A stretch of DNA of 64,000 bases from Diacronema lutheri (Eukaryota > Haptophyta > Pavlovophyceae > Pavlovales > Pavlovaceae), in contig JAGTXO010000056.1 in NCBI GenBank assembly GCA_019448385.1, forward strand, positions 62,001 through 126,000, given 5' to 3'. This document shows, in pieces, positions 38,731 to 49,100 of the stretch. Both the position numbers and the translations under genes were made by a program. Within the stretch, counting starts at the first letter, position 1, and each line of letters begins with the position of its first letter. The notes beneath the pieces were generated by a model. The model worked only from the letters and a program-made list of their open reading frames with translations, had not been told where the DNA came from and did not search any database.

Positions 38731-39945
38731 CTACTTCTTCTTGCCCTTGCCCTTGCCGCCCTTCCCCTTACCGCCCTTCTTCCCTTTCCCTTTGCCGCCC
38801 TTCTTCCCTTTCCCCTTCTTCGCCCTGTCCAGCTCCCTGCGCGCGAGGAAGCCGCGGCACACGCGCTGGAAGACGATCGCGGCATGGTCGAGCAGCGCGC
38901 GCTGCGCCGCCTCCTTGGCCTGCTCCTCATCCAGCTTGCGCTGCTCGGCTGCGCGCACGGCCTTCTCGGCCTCGACGCGCTGGAAGTGCTCCTCGTACCA
39001 TCGGATCTTCTTGAGCTCCTCGTCGTACTCCTTATGGATCGCCTTGATGTGCGACATCTTGTCGCGCACCTCGTCGTCGTACTTGCGGATCCACGCCTCG
39101 ACCTCGCCCTCGTTCTTGATCTTCTTCTTGCGCAGCTGCTCCTCCGCGTCGCGGTTGCGCACGCTCGTCGCCCCGAGCTCGGCGCGCAGCCGCTCGAGCT
39201 CGGCCGTGAGCGACGCTTCCGTGCCCTCCCACGCGGCCTTGTCGTCGTCCTTGCGCGTGCGCGTCGACTCCTCGAGGTCCTTGATCTCGGCGGCGGTGGA
39301 CGAGCGGATCAGATCGATCTCGGTGCGCAGCTTATTGATCGTCTCGTCAAGCGCGAGCACCTCCGCCTCGTGCTCCGCCTTCTCCGACTTGAGGTCCTTT
39401 TGCAGCGCGCGCAGCATCTGTGACGCCTTCTCCTCGCGCGCAGACACCTCGAGATAAAAGTCCTCCTTGGACTTCTCCTCCTCGATGGACGTGCTCATCT
39501 TCTGGTACGTCTGGTGCTTCAGCTCATTGAACGTGGCGAGGAACCTGAGCATCGATGCGTCGCGCTCGACGCCGCCCATCACCACCTCCACCTTGTCGAC
39601 GATCCGCCGGTCCTCCATCAGCATGCGGGAGACGACGCGCGAGCTGTGGCGGAGCTCGTCGTCGAGCGTCTCAAAATCGGGCAGGCCGTGGGCGGGATCG
39701 CCGGAGCTCGGGTCGGACACCAACTCATACTGCTGCTCGAGCAGCGCCTGTTCGCGCAGCACCTGGTGGATCTCCGGCCCAACGAGCTCGGGTAGCACGC
39801 CGTCGTCGGGCGTTGCGCCGGGCGGGATGAACGAGAGGAGCGAGAGCTTGACAAACGTCTCGTCGAGGATGAGCATGATGCGCTGCGCCTCGACGTTGGT
39901 CAGCTTGTGGATGTTGAGCGGCGGCCCCGTGTCTATCCGGCTCAT
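38731..39945 (-). CDS. DRC9/DRC10-like axonemal IQ protein
   Basis: Single exon, 404 aa. Helical N-terminus (IHKLTNVEAQRIMLILDETF), then a long coiled coil with EEEKSKEDFYLEVSAREEKA and IRWYEEHFQRVEAEKAVRAA. An IQ motif near residue 370 (AAIVFQRVCRGFLARRELDR) is followed by a Lys/Gly-only tail (KKGKGKKGGKGKGKKGG). The N-domain, coiled coil and single C-terminal IQ are the layout of IQCD (DRC10) and IQCG (DRC9), subunits of the nexin-dynein regulatory complex of motile flagella. Choosing between the two needs a search. Head-to-head with the phosphatase-like gene, 59 bp. Confidence 0.72.
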   Translation of the reverse strand: MSRIDTGPPLNIHKLTNVEAQRIMLILDETFVKLSLLSFIPPGATPDDGVLPELVGPEIHQVLREQALLEQQYELVSDPSSGDPAHGLPDFETLDDELRHSSRVVSRMLMEDRRIVDKVEVVMGGVERDASMLRFLATFNELKHQTYQKMSTSIEEEKSKEDFYLEVSAREEKASQMLRALQKDLKSEKAEHEAEVLALDETINKLRTEIDLIRSSTAAEIKDLEESTRTRKDDDKAAWEGTEASLTAELERLRAELGATSVRNRDAEEQLRKKKIKNEGEVEAWIRKYDDEVRDKMSHIKAIHKEYDEELKKIRWYEEHFQRVEAEKAVRAAEQRKLDEEQAKEAAQRALLDHAAIVFQRVCRGFLARRELDRAKKGKGKKGGKGKGKKGGKGKGGKGKGKKK

Positions 39946-40004
39946 GGCTGTCGCGCCACCGTGGCGACCGTTACCGCGCCGCCCCCTTTAAAAAGGCGGC
40001 CACG
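39946..40004. promoter_or_regulatory. Compact bidirectional promoter region
   Basis: 59 bp between two start codons, with TTTAAAAA (39987-39994) as the only AT-rich element. It must serve one or both genes. Confidence 0.5.
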
Positions 40005-40833
40005 ATGGCGGCCATCATCCCGCCGCTGAACTTCGAGCTCGTCTTGTCGGGCGTGTACCGCTCGGGCTTCCCGACACGGAAGAACGTCGCGTTCTTGCGC
40101 CGGCTGGGCTTGCGTTCCGTCCTCCGCTTATGCAGCACGCCATACTCATCGGAGGTGCTTGACTACATGGCGGCGAGCGGCGTCCGCGTCATCGACTGCG
40201 CGACCGAGGGCAACCGCGTGCGTGGCGCAGGCGCGTGCGCGCGCGCACGCTGCCGCGCGACGACGCGCGCGGCGCCAACCATTGTGCGCGGCGCCGGCCC
40301 TTGCTCGCGCTGGCCGTGTGCAGGAGCCCTTGAGCTGCATCCCGGAGCAACTCGTGCGCCGTGCGCTCGGCGCGCTCACGTCGGCTGCCAGCCGCCCGAT
40401 CCTCGTGCACTGCATCAACGGGCAGCAGACGACGGGGTGCATCGTTGGGCTGCTGCGCCGCGTGGACAAGTGGGCGCTCAGCGCCATCTTCGAGGAGTAC
40501 CGCCGCCACGTGACCGGCGGGCGCGTGCGCGCCCTCGACTTGCAGCTGATCGAGACGTGCCGACTCGACGAGCTCCTCGCAGACGAGGAGGGCGAGGGCG
40601 AGGGCGAGGGCGAGGGCGCGGGCGCGGGCGCGAGTACGGACGATGGCGACGCTGCTGACGACATGGAGGGCGCGTCAGGCGGCAGCGCGGCGGCCGATGG
40701 CGGCGAGGCCACCGAGCTCGCCGGCGCGCAGCAGCCGCGCATTGGCGTATCGCCGTGCGCGCGGCGGAGCGACGCGTCGTTTGCGAGCGCGGCGGCGAGC
40801 ATCGCTGAGGAGGGCGATTCGACGGGCGGATGA
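40005..40833 (+). CDS. PFA-DSP/SIW14-like phosphatase, probably inactive
   Basis: Exon 1 40005-40217, intron 40218-40323 (GTGCGT...GTGCAG, 106 nt, phase 0), exon 2 40324-40833; 240 aa. N-terminal motifs fit plant and fungal atypical dual-specificity phosphatases: LVLSGVYRSGFPTRKNVAFL, LGLRSVLRLCS, and EP...IP before the active site. The P-loop reads VHCINGQQTTGC: Cys101 is present, but the invariant Arg of CX5R is Thr107 (codon 40429). Active relatives cleave inositol pyrophosphates. Without the Arg, phosphate binding should fail, so a pseudophosphatase is likely. The Gly/Glu-rich C-terminal third is disordered. Confidence 0.75.
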
Positions 40834-41463
40834 GCGCGAACGAACTTTTGCACACCTGACACGGCACGGCGACGAGCGCGAGCGCCGTGGCCGCCGACGC
40901 ACCGCTTGGTGCGTTGGGTGCGCCCCCCCCCCCCCCCCCCCCCCTCAGGCCTCAGCTCACCGCCCAGAGCAAGCTCTCGACTGCCCGACGGCGACACGCG
41001 CTTGAGCGACGCGAGGCCAGCGCGCGGCGAGCGGGCGACGGAGTCCGGCGTGGAGCCGCCGTCCCAGTGTGGCTGGTGGCGCAGGCTTGGGAACGCGCCA
41101 GGCGACGAGCGCGGCGGGTGCTTTGGCGGAAGTGCTTGCCCGCAGCAGGCCGTGTCCTGGCCCTCCACGGGCCGATCGATGGTGACGGGCGGATGTGCTT
41201 CGTCACAGCTGAGTGCCGATTGGCGACCGCCGAGACGAGGCAGACCGCCGCGCAAGAGGGATGGTCGGCCTGCCGGCACGTCGACCAAGCGACCTGCCGA
41301 TCGCGCAAAGTGCGCCGCCTCGGGCGTGCGGCGAGCAGTGTCTTGCCAGGATTGATCCACGCGGCGTCGCTGCATCGTGACTCGCACCGCGTGAACCGAC
41401 CACGTGTTGCCTCCTAGCGACAGGGGGGCCGGGGGGACTTTTAAAAGGCGAGAAAGGCGTGCG
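40834..41463. other. Intergenic region, 630 bp
   Basis: Between convergent genes. A 22-C run at 40923-40944 and TTTTAAAA at 41439-41446 are visible. Open frames on both strands lack any recognisable content. No gene called. Confidence 0.5.
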
Positions 41464-42897
41464 CTAAAGGACAAAGAGGACGAGGCTGACGGCCATGATG
41501 AGCATCCCGAGCACCAGGAAGCCAGTCGTGCGAACCTGGCTGCACGTACGGCCGTGCAGGTGCGGCAAACGGGGGGGGGGGGGGGGGGGGGGGGCGGGGG
41601 GGGGGGCGCAGCGCGGCGGATGAGGCTGGCCCCGCGCGGACGCTCGACCCGCGCGCGCGCGCGTAAAAGGGGGAAGGGGGGGGGGGGGGGTCGCCGCCCG
41701 CTGTCGCGCACTCGGTCTCATATTTGACCGCGATGGGGACCATCTCGTGGATGACGATGAAGACCATCATCCCGCCCACCATCGCGAAGACGACGCCAAA
41801 GCCGAGATCGTCGAGATGGTCTCGCAGGAGCAACCATCCTGCGGTGCAGTACACGCGACGACGTGCCGTGGCCGCGCGGGCGCGTCAGCACGTCTCGCCG
41901 TGCACAGGGCCGCCCGCGCACCTGGGCCAGCCGCGCGCGATCGCACGGCGAGTTGGCGCGTGGAGCCCGGCCGCCGGCGCACAGAGGCGCGCGCCTCGAG
42001 GCTGAGTCGCGCGCGCGCACCGAGGCTGCCGCCAATCGGTTCGGTCAGCCCCGAGAGCGTCGCCCACAAGAAGCCCTTGCGCTTCGAGCCCGACGCGTAG
42101 TAGACGGGGAACGCGACCGCCATCCCTTCCGGCACGTTGTGCACGGCGATGGCGACGGAGAGCGCGATGCCGAGCGATGGCTGCGCGAGCGTCGCAATGA
42201 ATGTGGCGAGGCCCTCGGGGAAGTTGTGCAGTGCGATTGCGAGCGCGGTCATCAGCGCAGTCGACGTCACGCTCGTCCTATCCACGCGCGACCCGTCGCT
42301 CCCCTCGCGCTCAGCGGGCAGCACGCCCGCGAGCGCGTCCAGCGTCGTGCTCCCGTTCCCATTCGCGCCTCGCCTCTCGTGCGCGCGCTCGCCGGGCGCG
42401 CCGCTGGCGCCGTCGTAAAATGGACCAGCGCGCGCCGCGTCATCGTTCACAACGACGCGCACCTCCCCCACCGGCGAGGACCGCGCCATCGCCGACGCGG
42501 CCGCGCGCTCGCCCGTGAGGCCGGGCGGCGGATCGAGGGGCTCGTGCGAGTGCGGCGCGCCGATGAGGTGGGTGATGTGGTGGACGACGAGCTCGAGGAT
42601 CGCCGTGATCGCCATGCCCACAAAAAAGCAGATCGTCGTGATCGCGAGCGCGGCCCCGTCCGCGTACCTCTTCGCGATTGACTGCTGCGCCTTGCCAAAG
42701 ATCTCGATGAACGAAACGTATAGCATCACGCCGGCGGAGAGCGCGAGCGCTGACGAGAGGATGCGCGACTGCGACTGCTTCGAGATGACCTCGAGAAAGA
42801 CCGCAAGCCCACCGATCGATGTGCACAGGCCCGAGCCGATCGACAGGCCGATCGCCAACCCCAGGTTGGCCTCGCGCTCCCTCTCGCCGCTCGCCAT
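41464..42897 (-). CDS. ZIP-family zinc/metal transporter
   Basis: Exon 1 42897-42021, exon 2 41838-41712, exon 3 41539-41464; introns 182 and 172 nt, phases 1 and 2; 359 aa. Metal-binding helices are intact: ALHNFPEGLATFIATLA (helix 4) and AVHNVPEGMAVAFPVYYASG (helix 5). The N-terminus has GSGLCTSIGGLAVFLE, and helices 7-8 span the joins (GWLLLRDHLDDLGFGVVFAM; GFLVLGMLIMAVSLVLF). A His-bearing variable loop (GAPHSHEPLD) lies between helices 3 and 4. The HNxPEG pair is typical of the bacterial ZupT/plant ZTP29 type. Divergent from the C2-ankyrin gene, 92 bp. Confidence 0.85.
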
Positions 42898-42989
42898 CTG
42901 GCGAGCGCGGTCGCGCTCGATGACCAGACCGCTGACTTCAGTTTTTAAATGTCCTCCGTTCCCCGAGCTGATCAAATTTGAAGAGCAAC
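42898..42989. promoter_or_regulatory. Bidirectional promoter region
   Basis: 92 bp between start codons with TTTTTAAA (42942-42949) about midway and a CAAATTTG palindrome at 42973-42980. Confidence 0.45.
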
Positions 42990-45062
42990 ATGGCGGGAAC
43001 GAGCCTAGCTGTGGAGGACGGCTTCAGCACGCTGAGCCTCGCGGTGGGCCACCTCCTCCTGCAGCCGACTGCGGCACCTGACGCGCACGCGCTTCGGTTG
43101 TGGGTCACGATTGACACGAGTGGCGTCACCGAGCCGCTCGCGACCGACCGCAAGCGCCCAGCCGAACCCGCTGACTCGGCCGACGCGAGCGGCGCGGCGG
43201 CGCCGCTCGCCGTCTTCTTCGGCTTTCGCCAGTCGTTCCGCGTGGCGCACGGCGGCGCGATGCACGAGGCGCTGCTTGGCCTCCTCCGCCATTCGCGCGT
43301 CGACGACTGCGTTTTCGAATTCACGCTGCACGGCCTCGCGCGCGGCGGGCAGCGCGTGCCGCTCGGCTCGTTTGTGGTCCCGCTGCAGCAGCTCGCGAAG
43401 GCGGGCAAGGACGTGCGCGACGAGTCGATGCTGCTGCACGTGGCTGGGCGCGTCACCGGCTCGCTCCGCGTTTCCGTCGAGGGCGTGTCACGCCTCGAGC
43501 GCGCCGTCGACGCTCCGCCGGCCGCGGCGCGCGCGTGCGGCGGACGCGCCGCGGCGGCCTGCGGCGCCAGCGGTGGCGGCGGCGGCGGTGGCGGCGGCGG
43601 AGCGAATGGGACCGCGCAGCTCGCCGCGCGTGCTCTACCGACGCCGCCGTCGGCAGGCGGCGCGTACGCGCGCGTCGCGGCGGGTGCGCTCTGCCTGCAA
43701 GTGCTCGTAACCGATGTCACGCTCGGCTCTGACCATTTGCGCGCGCTCTCGGAGGGCGGTGGCGGCTCGGGCGATGCGCGCGCCGAGGCGGGCGGCCGCG
43801 CGGCGGCGCGCGCGCGCCGGCGGCACGCACAGCCGCCCGATGCTCCGGCAGCGCGTGCCGATCATCGCGCGGCAATGCCGGACTCCCTTTGGGTGGAGGT
43901 TGATCTCCGCAGCTTGTGCGGCACGCTGCTCCGCTCGCCGTCTGTGGCCGTGCCCGCGCGGCACGCTGCGTTGGGCGGCAGTTATGTGCCCATCGGGTAC
44001 GCGCAGACCGTGCCGCTCGACGGTGCGGACGGCGCGCTGGCAGGCGCGCGGCTCCTCGAGCGACTCGCAAGCGCGCGCCGAGCGGACGAGCTGCGTGCGC
44101 TCGTGCGCGTCTGGGCCGTCTTGCCCGGCAGCGGCGTGCGGTGCATTGCGATCGGCACGCTCAGCGCGCTCGCCGTGCTGCTGCACGAGACCGACCTGCT
44201 CGGCATTGCCGTGCCGCTCAAGCGGCCGCGACGCGCAGACGCGCCGACCAAAGACGCCGCGCCCGCCAAGCCCGCCGCCGAGTGCTCGCTCCTCCCCGCC
44301 GTAGACGGGCCGACGGTCGGCGTCGCGACGTGCTCGCTCGTCGCGCTCGACGCGCTCCGCACTTTCTCTGCTCGAGCCGTTGGCCTCCTGCGCAGCGAGC
44401 GGCGGTCGGGCGGCGCGCAAATCGGCGACGCGCGCGCCGTGCCTAAGCCCGTCGCCGACCGGTTGGAGCGCGAGGCGCTGCTCGGAGCGGCGCACGCGGG
44501 CGACGTCGGCGCGCTGCGCGCGCTGCTCGCGCGGCCGGCGGCGCACGCGGGTGGCCACAGCGCAGTGGACGTGAATCGCGCTGCCGACAGCGGTGGGCAC
44601 ACGCCGCTGCACTGGGCGGCGGCGAATGGGCACACGAGCGCCGTGCGCCTGCTGTTGCTCGAAGCGGTGCCGCGCGCCGACCCGAACGCAGCAAACCTGA
44701 TTGGAGCAACGCCTCTCCACCTCGCTGCCGCGTGGGGCCGGATAAGCGCAGCGCGCGCGCTGCTCGCCGCCGGCGCGCGTGCCGACGCGCGCACGCTCGC
44801 AGGCAAGACGACGGTGGTTGTCGCGTGCGCGCACGCCGGCGACGAGCGCGAGCGCGCGCGCATGCGCGCGCTGCTCGAGGGCGGCGCCGAGCGCGCGCGC
44901 GCCGAGGAGCGCGCGGAGGCGGAGGAGGCGGCACAGCGCGGAGCGCACGAGCAGCGCGAGCGCGGCGCGGCAAGTGCGCGCGCCGACGCGGCCGCGGCCG
45001 CGCGCATTCAGGCGAGCTACCGCGGCACACGCGCGCGTCGGCGGCCGGCCCCGCACTTGTAG
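42990..45062 (+). CDS. C2-like, ankyrin-repeat and IQ-motif protein
   Basis: Single exon, 690 aa. Residues ~10-170 look like a C2 domain of the RPGRIP1/ciliary kind (RQSFRVAHGGAMHEALLGLL; PLGSFVVPLQQLAKAGKD; VTGSLRVSVEGVSRLE). A second beta-rich region may lie at ~225-420. Ankyrin repeats occupy ~490-630 (GGHTPLHWAAANGHTSAVRL; GATPLHLAAAWGRISAARAL). An Arg/Glu coiled coil and a C-terminal IQ motif (AARIQASYRGTRARRR) end the protein. The IQ implies calmodulin or centrin binding. I infer a ciliary or basal-body role from the layout. An upstream TTG gives no longer plausible start. Confidence 0.65.
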   Translation: MAGTSLAVEDGFSTLSLAVGHLLLQPTAAPDAHALRLWVTIDTSGVTEPLATDRKRPAEPADSADASGAAAPLAVFFGFRQSFRVAHGGAMHEALLGLLRHSRVDDCVFEFTLHGLARGGQRVPLGSFVVPLQQLAKAGKDVRDESMLLHVAGRVTGSLRVSVEGVSRLERAVDAPPAAARACGGRAAAACGASGGGGGGGGGGANGTAQLAARALPTPPSAGGAYARVAAGALCLQVLVTDVTLGSDHLRALSEGGGGSGDARAEAGGRAAARARRRHAQPPDAPAARADHRAAMPDSLWVEVDLRSLCGTLLRSPSVAVPARHAALGGSYVPIGYAQTVPLDGADGALAGARLLERLASARRADELRALVRVWAVLPGSGVRCIAIGTLSALAVLLHETDLLGIAVPLKRPRRADAPTKDAAPAKPAAECSLLPAVDGPTVGVATCSLVALDALRTFSARAVGLLRSERRSGGAQIGDARAVPKPVADRLEREALLGAAHAGDVGALRALLARPAAHAGGHSAVDVNRAADSGGHTPLHWAAANGHTSAVRLLLLEAVPRADPNAANLIGATPLHLAAAWGRISAARALLAAGARADARTLAGKTTVVVACAHAGDERERARMRALLEGGAERARAEERAEAEEAAQRGAHEQRERGAASARADAAAAARIQASYRGTRARRRPAPHL

Positions 45063-45221
45063 TGAAGCGACAGAGGTGTATCTACGGTGATGCGGAGCGC
45101 GCACACTCTATTGCGCGTGGTTGGGAATGGGCGTGTGCCCCCCGATGCGCGCGCGAAGGGACACTAGTGACAAGGAGGGGGGGAGGGGGGGGGGGGAGCT
45201 CAGAGCCAGTCCTCCGCGCTC

Positions 45222-45905
45222 TCAACTCGCCGGCACGACGACAGGCGTCTGCCGAACGAAAAGGTGGTTCTCCACGCAGCTGACCATCGCGTGCGCCACG
45301 TCCTCCCGCGATACCGCCTCCATCCCCAACTGCGCGTCGCCCATTGTATACTTGCCGTCCGATGACGCACCGTCGTGCAGCGCGGCGACGCGCACGAGCG
45401 TCCACTCAAGCTTCGACGCGCGGAGCCAGTCGACTGCGCGTATAACGTCGTCGCCATCATGCGCACCCGTCGCGCCGCGCACCCAACGCGCGACCGACAC
45501 CGCAAGGCTCGGCTCGGCGTCCGTTGGCAGGCGCGCGCCACCGATGCCGAGCACGACAATGCGCTTCACGCCGCGCGCACGGCAGCCGGCGGCAATGTGG
45601 CGTACGGCGGTCTCGAGCACATGCGGCGAGCCCGAAGCGCGTTCGAGCGCGACGAAAACCGCGGCGTCCTCGACAATCGCGGCCGTGACGCCTGTAGAGT
45701 CGAGAACGTCGCCCTCGACGACTGTCACCCTCGCGTCGGCGTAGCCCATACCTTTGGCGGCGGGCACGACGGCCGTCAGCTCATATCCCTCAGCCAGCGC
45801 AGCGCGCACAACAGCGCGGCCCACCGGGCTCGTTGCGCCAAACACCACGGCGCATTTGCGCACCGGCGAAAACCGCCATTCGTCCGTCGGGGAGCAGCAC
45901 GTCAT
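45222..45905 (-). CDS. Atypical SDR / NAD(P)-binding NmrA-like protein
   Basis: Single exon, 227 aa from MTCCSPTDEWRFSPVRK. Rossmann start: KCAVVFGATSPVGRAVVRAA (GxTSPxGR, close to GATGxxG). Then VVEGDVLDSTGVTAAI, RIVVLGIGG, a substrate region, and LEWTLVRVAALHDG with GKYTMGDAQLGMEAVSREDV near the end, all typical of NmrA or biliverdin reductase B-type SDRs, which act on small substrates or as redox sensors. No Tyr-x3-Lys of classical SDRs is visible. A duplicated GAAAGGGCTTTTTAT element lies 60-110 bp upstream. Confidence 0.78.
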   Translation of the reverse strand: MTCCSPTDEWRFSPVRKCAVVFGATSPVGRAVVRAALAEGYELTAVVPAAKGMGYADARVTVVEGDVLDSTGVTAAIVEDAAVFVALERASGSPHVLETAVRHIAAGCRARGVKRIVVLGIGGARLPTDAEPSLAVSVARWVRGATGAHDGDDVIRAVDWLRASKLEWTLVRVAALHDGASSDGKYTMGDAQLGMEAVSREDVAHAMVSCVENHLFVRQTPVVVPAS

Positions 45906-45966
45906 GATCACAACCGGGCTCGGTTTTCGCTTTTCGCGGATGATCAGGTGGAAGCCGGGAAACCGA

Positions 45967-46014
45967 TCGAAAGGGCTTTTTATACTAACGGCGCTTACGA
46001 AAGGGCTTTTTATT
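45967..46014 (-). promoter_or_regulatory. Duplicated upstream element GAAAGGGCTTTTTAT
   Basis: The sequence CGAAAGGGCTTTTTAT occurs twice with about 32-bp spacing, upstream of the SDR gene start and downstream of the poly-C tract. AT-rich in a GC-rich setting. Confidence 0.4.
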
Positions 46015-46074
46015 CATGCCGGCCGCCGGGCCGTTCTAGCCGACGGTCGACGCCGACGGCGACATCAGGGTGTG

Positions 46075-46075
<1 letters not shown>

Positions 46076-46157
<82 letters not shown>
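46076..46157 (+). repeat. Uninterrupted run of 82 C
   Basis: Longest homopolymer in the window. It starts 14 nt past the TPP2 stop codon (46171) in its 3' flank, so the TPP2 transcript would carry a G-run. The exact length is likely uncertain in the assembly. Confidence 0.9.
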
Positions 46158-46170
46158 AGTCGGCGCAGAG

Positions 46171-49100
46171 CTAAAAGCCGGGCGGGTAGCTCGTGGGGTA
46201 ATTGACGAGAAGCTCGACCTGCACCGCGGCGGCGAGGTGCGCCCAGCCGAGCGCGCGCAGCGGCGCAAGCTTCGCCTCGACGTCCGCCTTTGCCGGTGCG
46301 CTCTTCTCCTTGCCGAGCGCCTCGTCGAGCGCGGCAAGCGCGAGCGCATGCCGGCCGTGCACGCCATGCCACGCCGCGCTCAGCTTGGCGTGCTCGGTGG
46401 GCGGCGCCCAAAGGTGCAGTGCTCGCATCGCGCCGTCGAGCTCGCGCAATGCGTTGGCCGATCCGCCGCCGCCGTCCGCGGCTGGTGGCGCGGGCGGCGC
46501 GGCCTGCGCGTCCAGCTTCGCAAGGTCCGCGAGGGAAAACGCCTTGGTGCGCAGCGCGGAGACGAGGGCCTGTGCGGCGTGCGCGCGCGCGCGCGCGCGT
46601 GCGCGTGAGCGCGGCGCGCGCGAAAGCGCACGCAAGCGCTCGCGGCGTCTTGTGCGCGCCACGCCGTGCCGCGCCGCGATGGTGGCGGCGGGCGCGGCGC
46701 GCAGGGTAGCGCGCGCGCACGCACCTCCTTGAGCTCTGTGGCCGCGTCCTTGTCCGCGCTGAGCAACGAGTCATCAGCGTCCGCCGCCATCGCGAGGGGT
46801 GCCGCCTGCGCACGATGGCGAAGCGCGGGCGGCGTGAGATAACGACGAGGGCGCGCGGGCGGCGCGCACGCGGCACGGCACGCGCGCGTCCACCGCGCCG
46901 CACCATCGCGGGCACGTCGATCTGCGCGATCGCGCCGTCGCACGCGCGCACGACGTCGGCGAGCGCCACGGGGTCTGCCCGGTTGGCGAGGCCATCGCAG
47001 TGCTGCGCGTGCGCGAGGTGCGCGCGCAGCAGCAGCGACGGCGGGCGCACGCGCGCGGGCGCGGGCGCTTCCGCGGGCGCGCCCGCGCCCAGCGCGGCGG
47101 CGTCGGCGCACAGGCGTTCAAAATGGGCGGCGTACCGCGCGGCTGAAGCCGCCGCGGCCGCAACTGCCGCTGCGTCCGCCGCGCCGTCGGCCGGGGCGCC
47201 CGGCGTCGCCGCCGCGCCGTCGACCGGCGCCGGCTGCGCGGCGGGCGCGCCCGCGCCACGGCCCGCTGTGACTTTGCCCGCCGCGCTGAGCGCCGCTTTT
47301 GAAAGGAGGCCGAGCTGTGTGAGACGAAGTGCGAGCGCCGCGCGTGCAAACGCCTCGTCGCTCGTCTCGTCGGCGCAGTCGGGCGCAACGGGCGGCGGCG
47401 CGTGCGGCTTGGGCTCGCCCTCGCGCGGCAGCTCCTTGAGCGGCTGAGCCACGCACACCATCGCGACCGGCCAGCCACCCGGCCGGCGGCCGCTGCCGAG
47501 ATCCTCGGCGTTCGACCCCTTGGCGTAGCTACGGCCATTCACGCGCGCGCGGGCCGCCCACGGGCGCGGGGCGCGGCGGTAGGGGCGTGGTGATCGGACG
47601 GGCAGAGTGCATGCGCGCGCCTTCGCGCTCGCGCGCGCGCGCATGCGCGCACGTGATGCTGCCGATGAGAAGGTCGCCCGGTTCGGCAATCTCGGGCTGA
47701 GGGGGCGTGCGCACATGGAGCGCACAATGGGTGCCAGCCTCGAGTGGCAGGCGCACGGGCGGCGCGCTGCCGCCGGCGAGCAAGTCCACGTCCGCCATCG
47801 CCGCCGCGCGCGAGTGCGCCACCTCGAGCTTGATTGCCGAGCTCAGCTTGATCTCGAGCACGCATGCCATCGACGCAAGTTTGTGCAAGTGCGCGACTGA
47901 GTCATGCCGGACGACGAGCCGGACCTCCAGCTCGCCGGACGGCACCTTCACCGCGTTCGTGTCTGCGTGGCGGGCGGTGGCGACGGCGGGCGCGCGGCTG
48001 CGATGTGAGGCGCCACGCGCCGCGCGGCCGTAACACAGCGTTACACGGCGTCACGCACGCGCACGGCGGGCGCCAGCCGTCGCTCACAAAAATCGCCTAT
48101 GTGCAGAAGCTTCTTGTTCGCGTCAAAGAGCGCGCACAGCTGCGCCTCGTACGAACTCTCGTAGCTGCACGCGCCACGCAGCGCGCGCGCGCAGAGAGCG
48201 GCAGGACGCGCGTGAACGCCGCCGCGCAGCCGCACGGCGGGCGCCTGCGCGCGCGCGGCACGCGCCGACGGCGGAGAGGCTGACGCGCGGCGCACGGCGC
48301 GCGGCGCCACGCTTGACGCGACGCGGCGCGGCGCACGCGGCGCGCGCACAGCCCAGCCGCGGTGAGCGACGGGAAGCGGACGGTGAGCGCGTCCGCGCCG
48401 TCCTTAAGCTTCGCCCTGTACGACAGCACGAGCTCGTAACCGACGTAACCGAGGGTGTCACCACGGGCGTCACCGACGTCCGCGCCGGCCGGCGCGCCAG
48501 CGGGCGCGGCCGGCGCGGCGCGGCCGGGCGCGGGCGGTGGCGGCCACACGTCGCCCCGGCCGGGCGCGCCGGCGCACGGCGGCATGGGCGTGACGAGCTT
48601 TGACGAAACAGGGCGGAGCGCACGGCGCAGCGCGGTGAGCGAACCCTCCGGCTCGACGACCGTGCGGCGGAACGACGCGCACAGGTTCTGCGTGGCGAAG
48701 AGCTCGCGCGCGTCGAGGAGCAGCCGGTCGGCCGCGGGGCGCAGCCCGCCAAACTCGATGAGCACATCCACGTCCGCGTCGCCGAGCGCGTGCCAGAACT
48801 GCGCGACGACAAGCTCAAGCGTCACACCACCGTGCACCGCGAACGACTTGACAAACTCGGCGGGCGGAGCGCCCCCGTCGTCGGCGGCGGGCAGCGCGAG
48901 CGAGACGCGCGCGCTCGCCTCGCTCTCGCGCACCGCGCGCTGCGCGAGGAGCTGCACCGCGTGCATCTCGAAGATTCGTGGCGCCGCGCCGCCGTCGGGC
49001 GCGCGCGCGCGCGCGCGCGCGCAGCCGGGCAGTCGCCCACGTCGCGCCGGCGTGCGGCACGATGAACCAGCGCTGCACGGCGCCGGGCGAGAAGGGGACA

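Noticed and set aside
40887-41711. Open frames on both strands in the phosphatase-ZIP gap
   Set aside because: No motif; they rely on the C-run and high GC.
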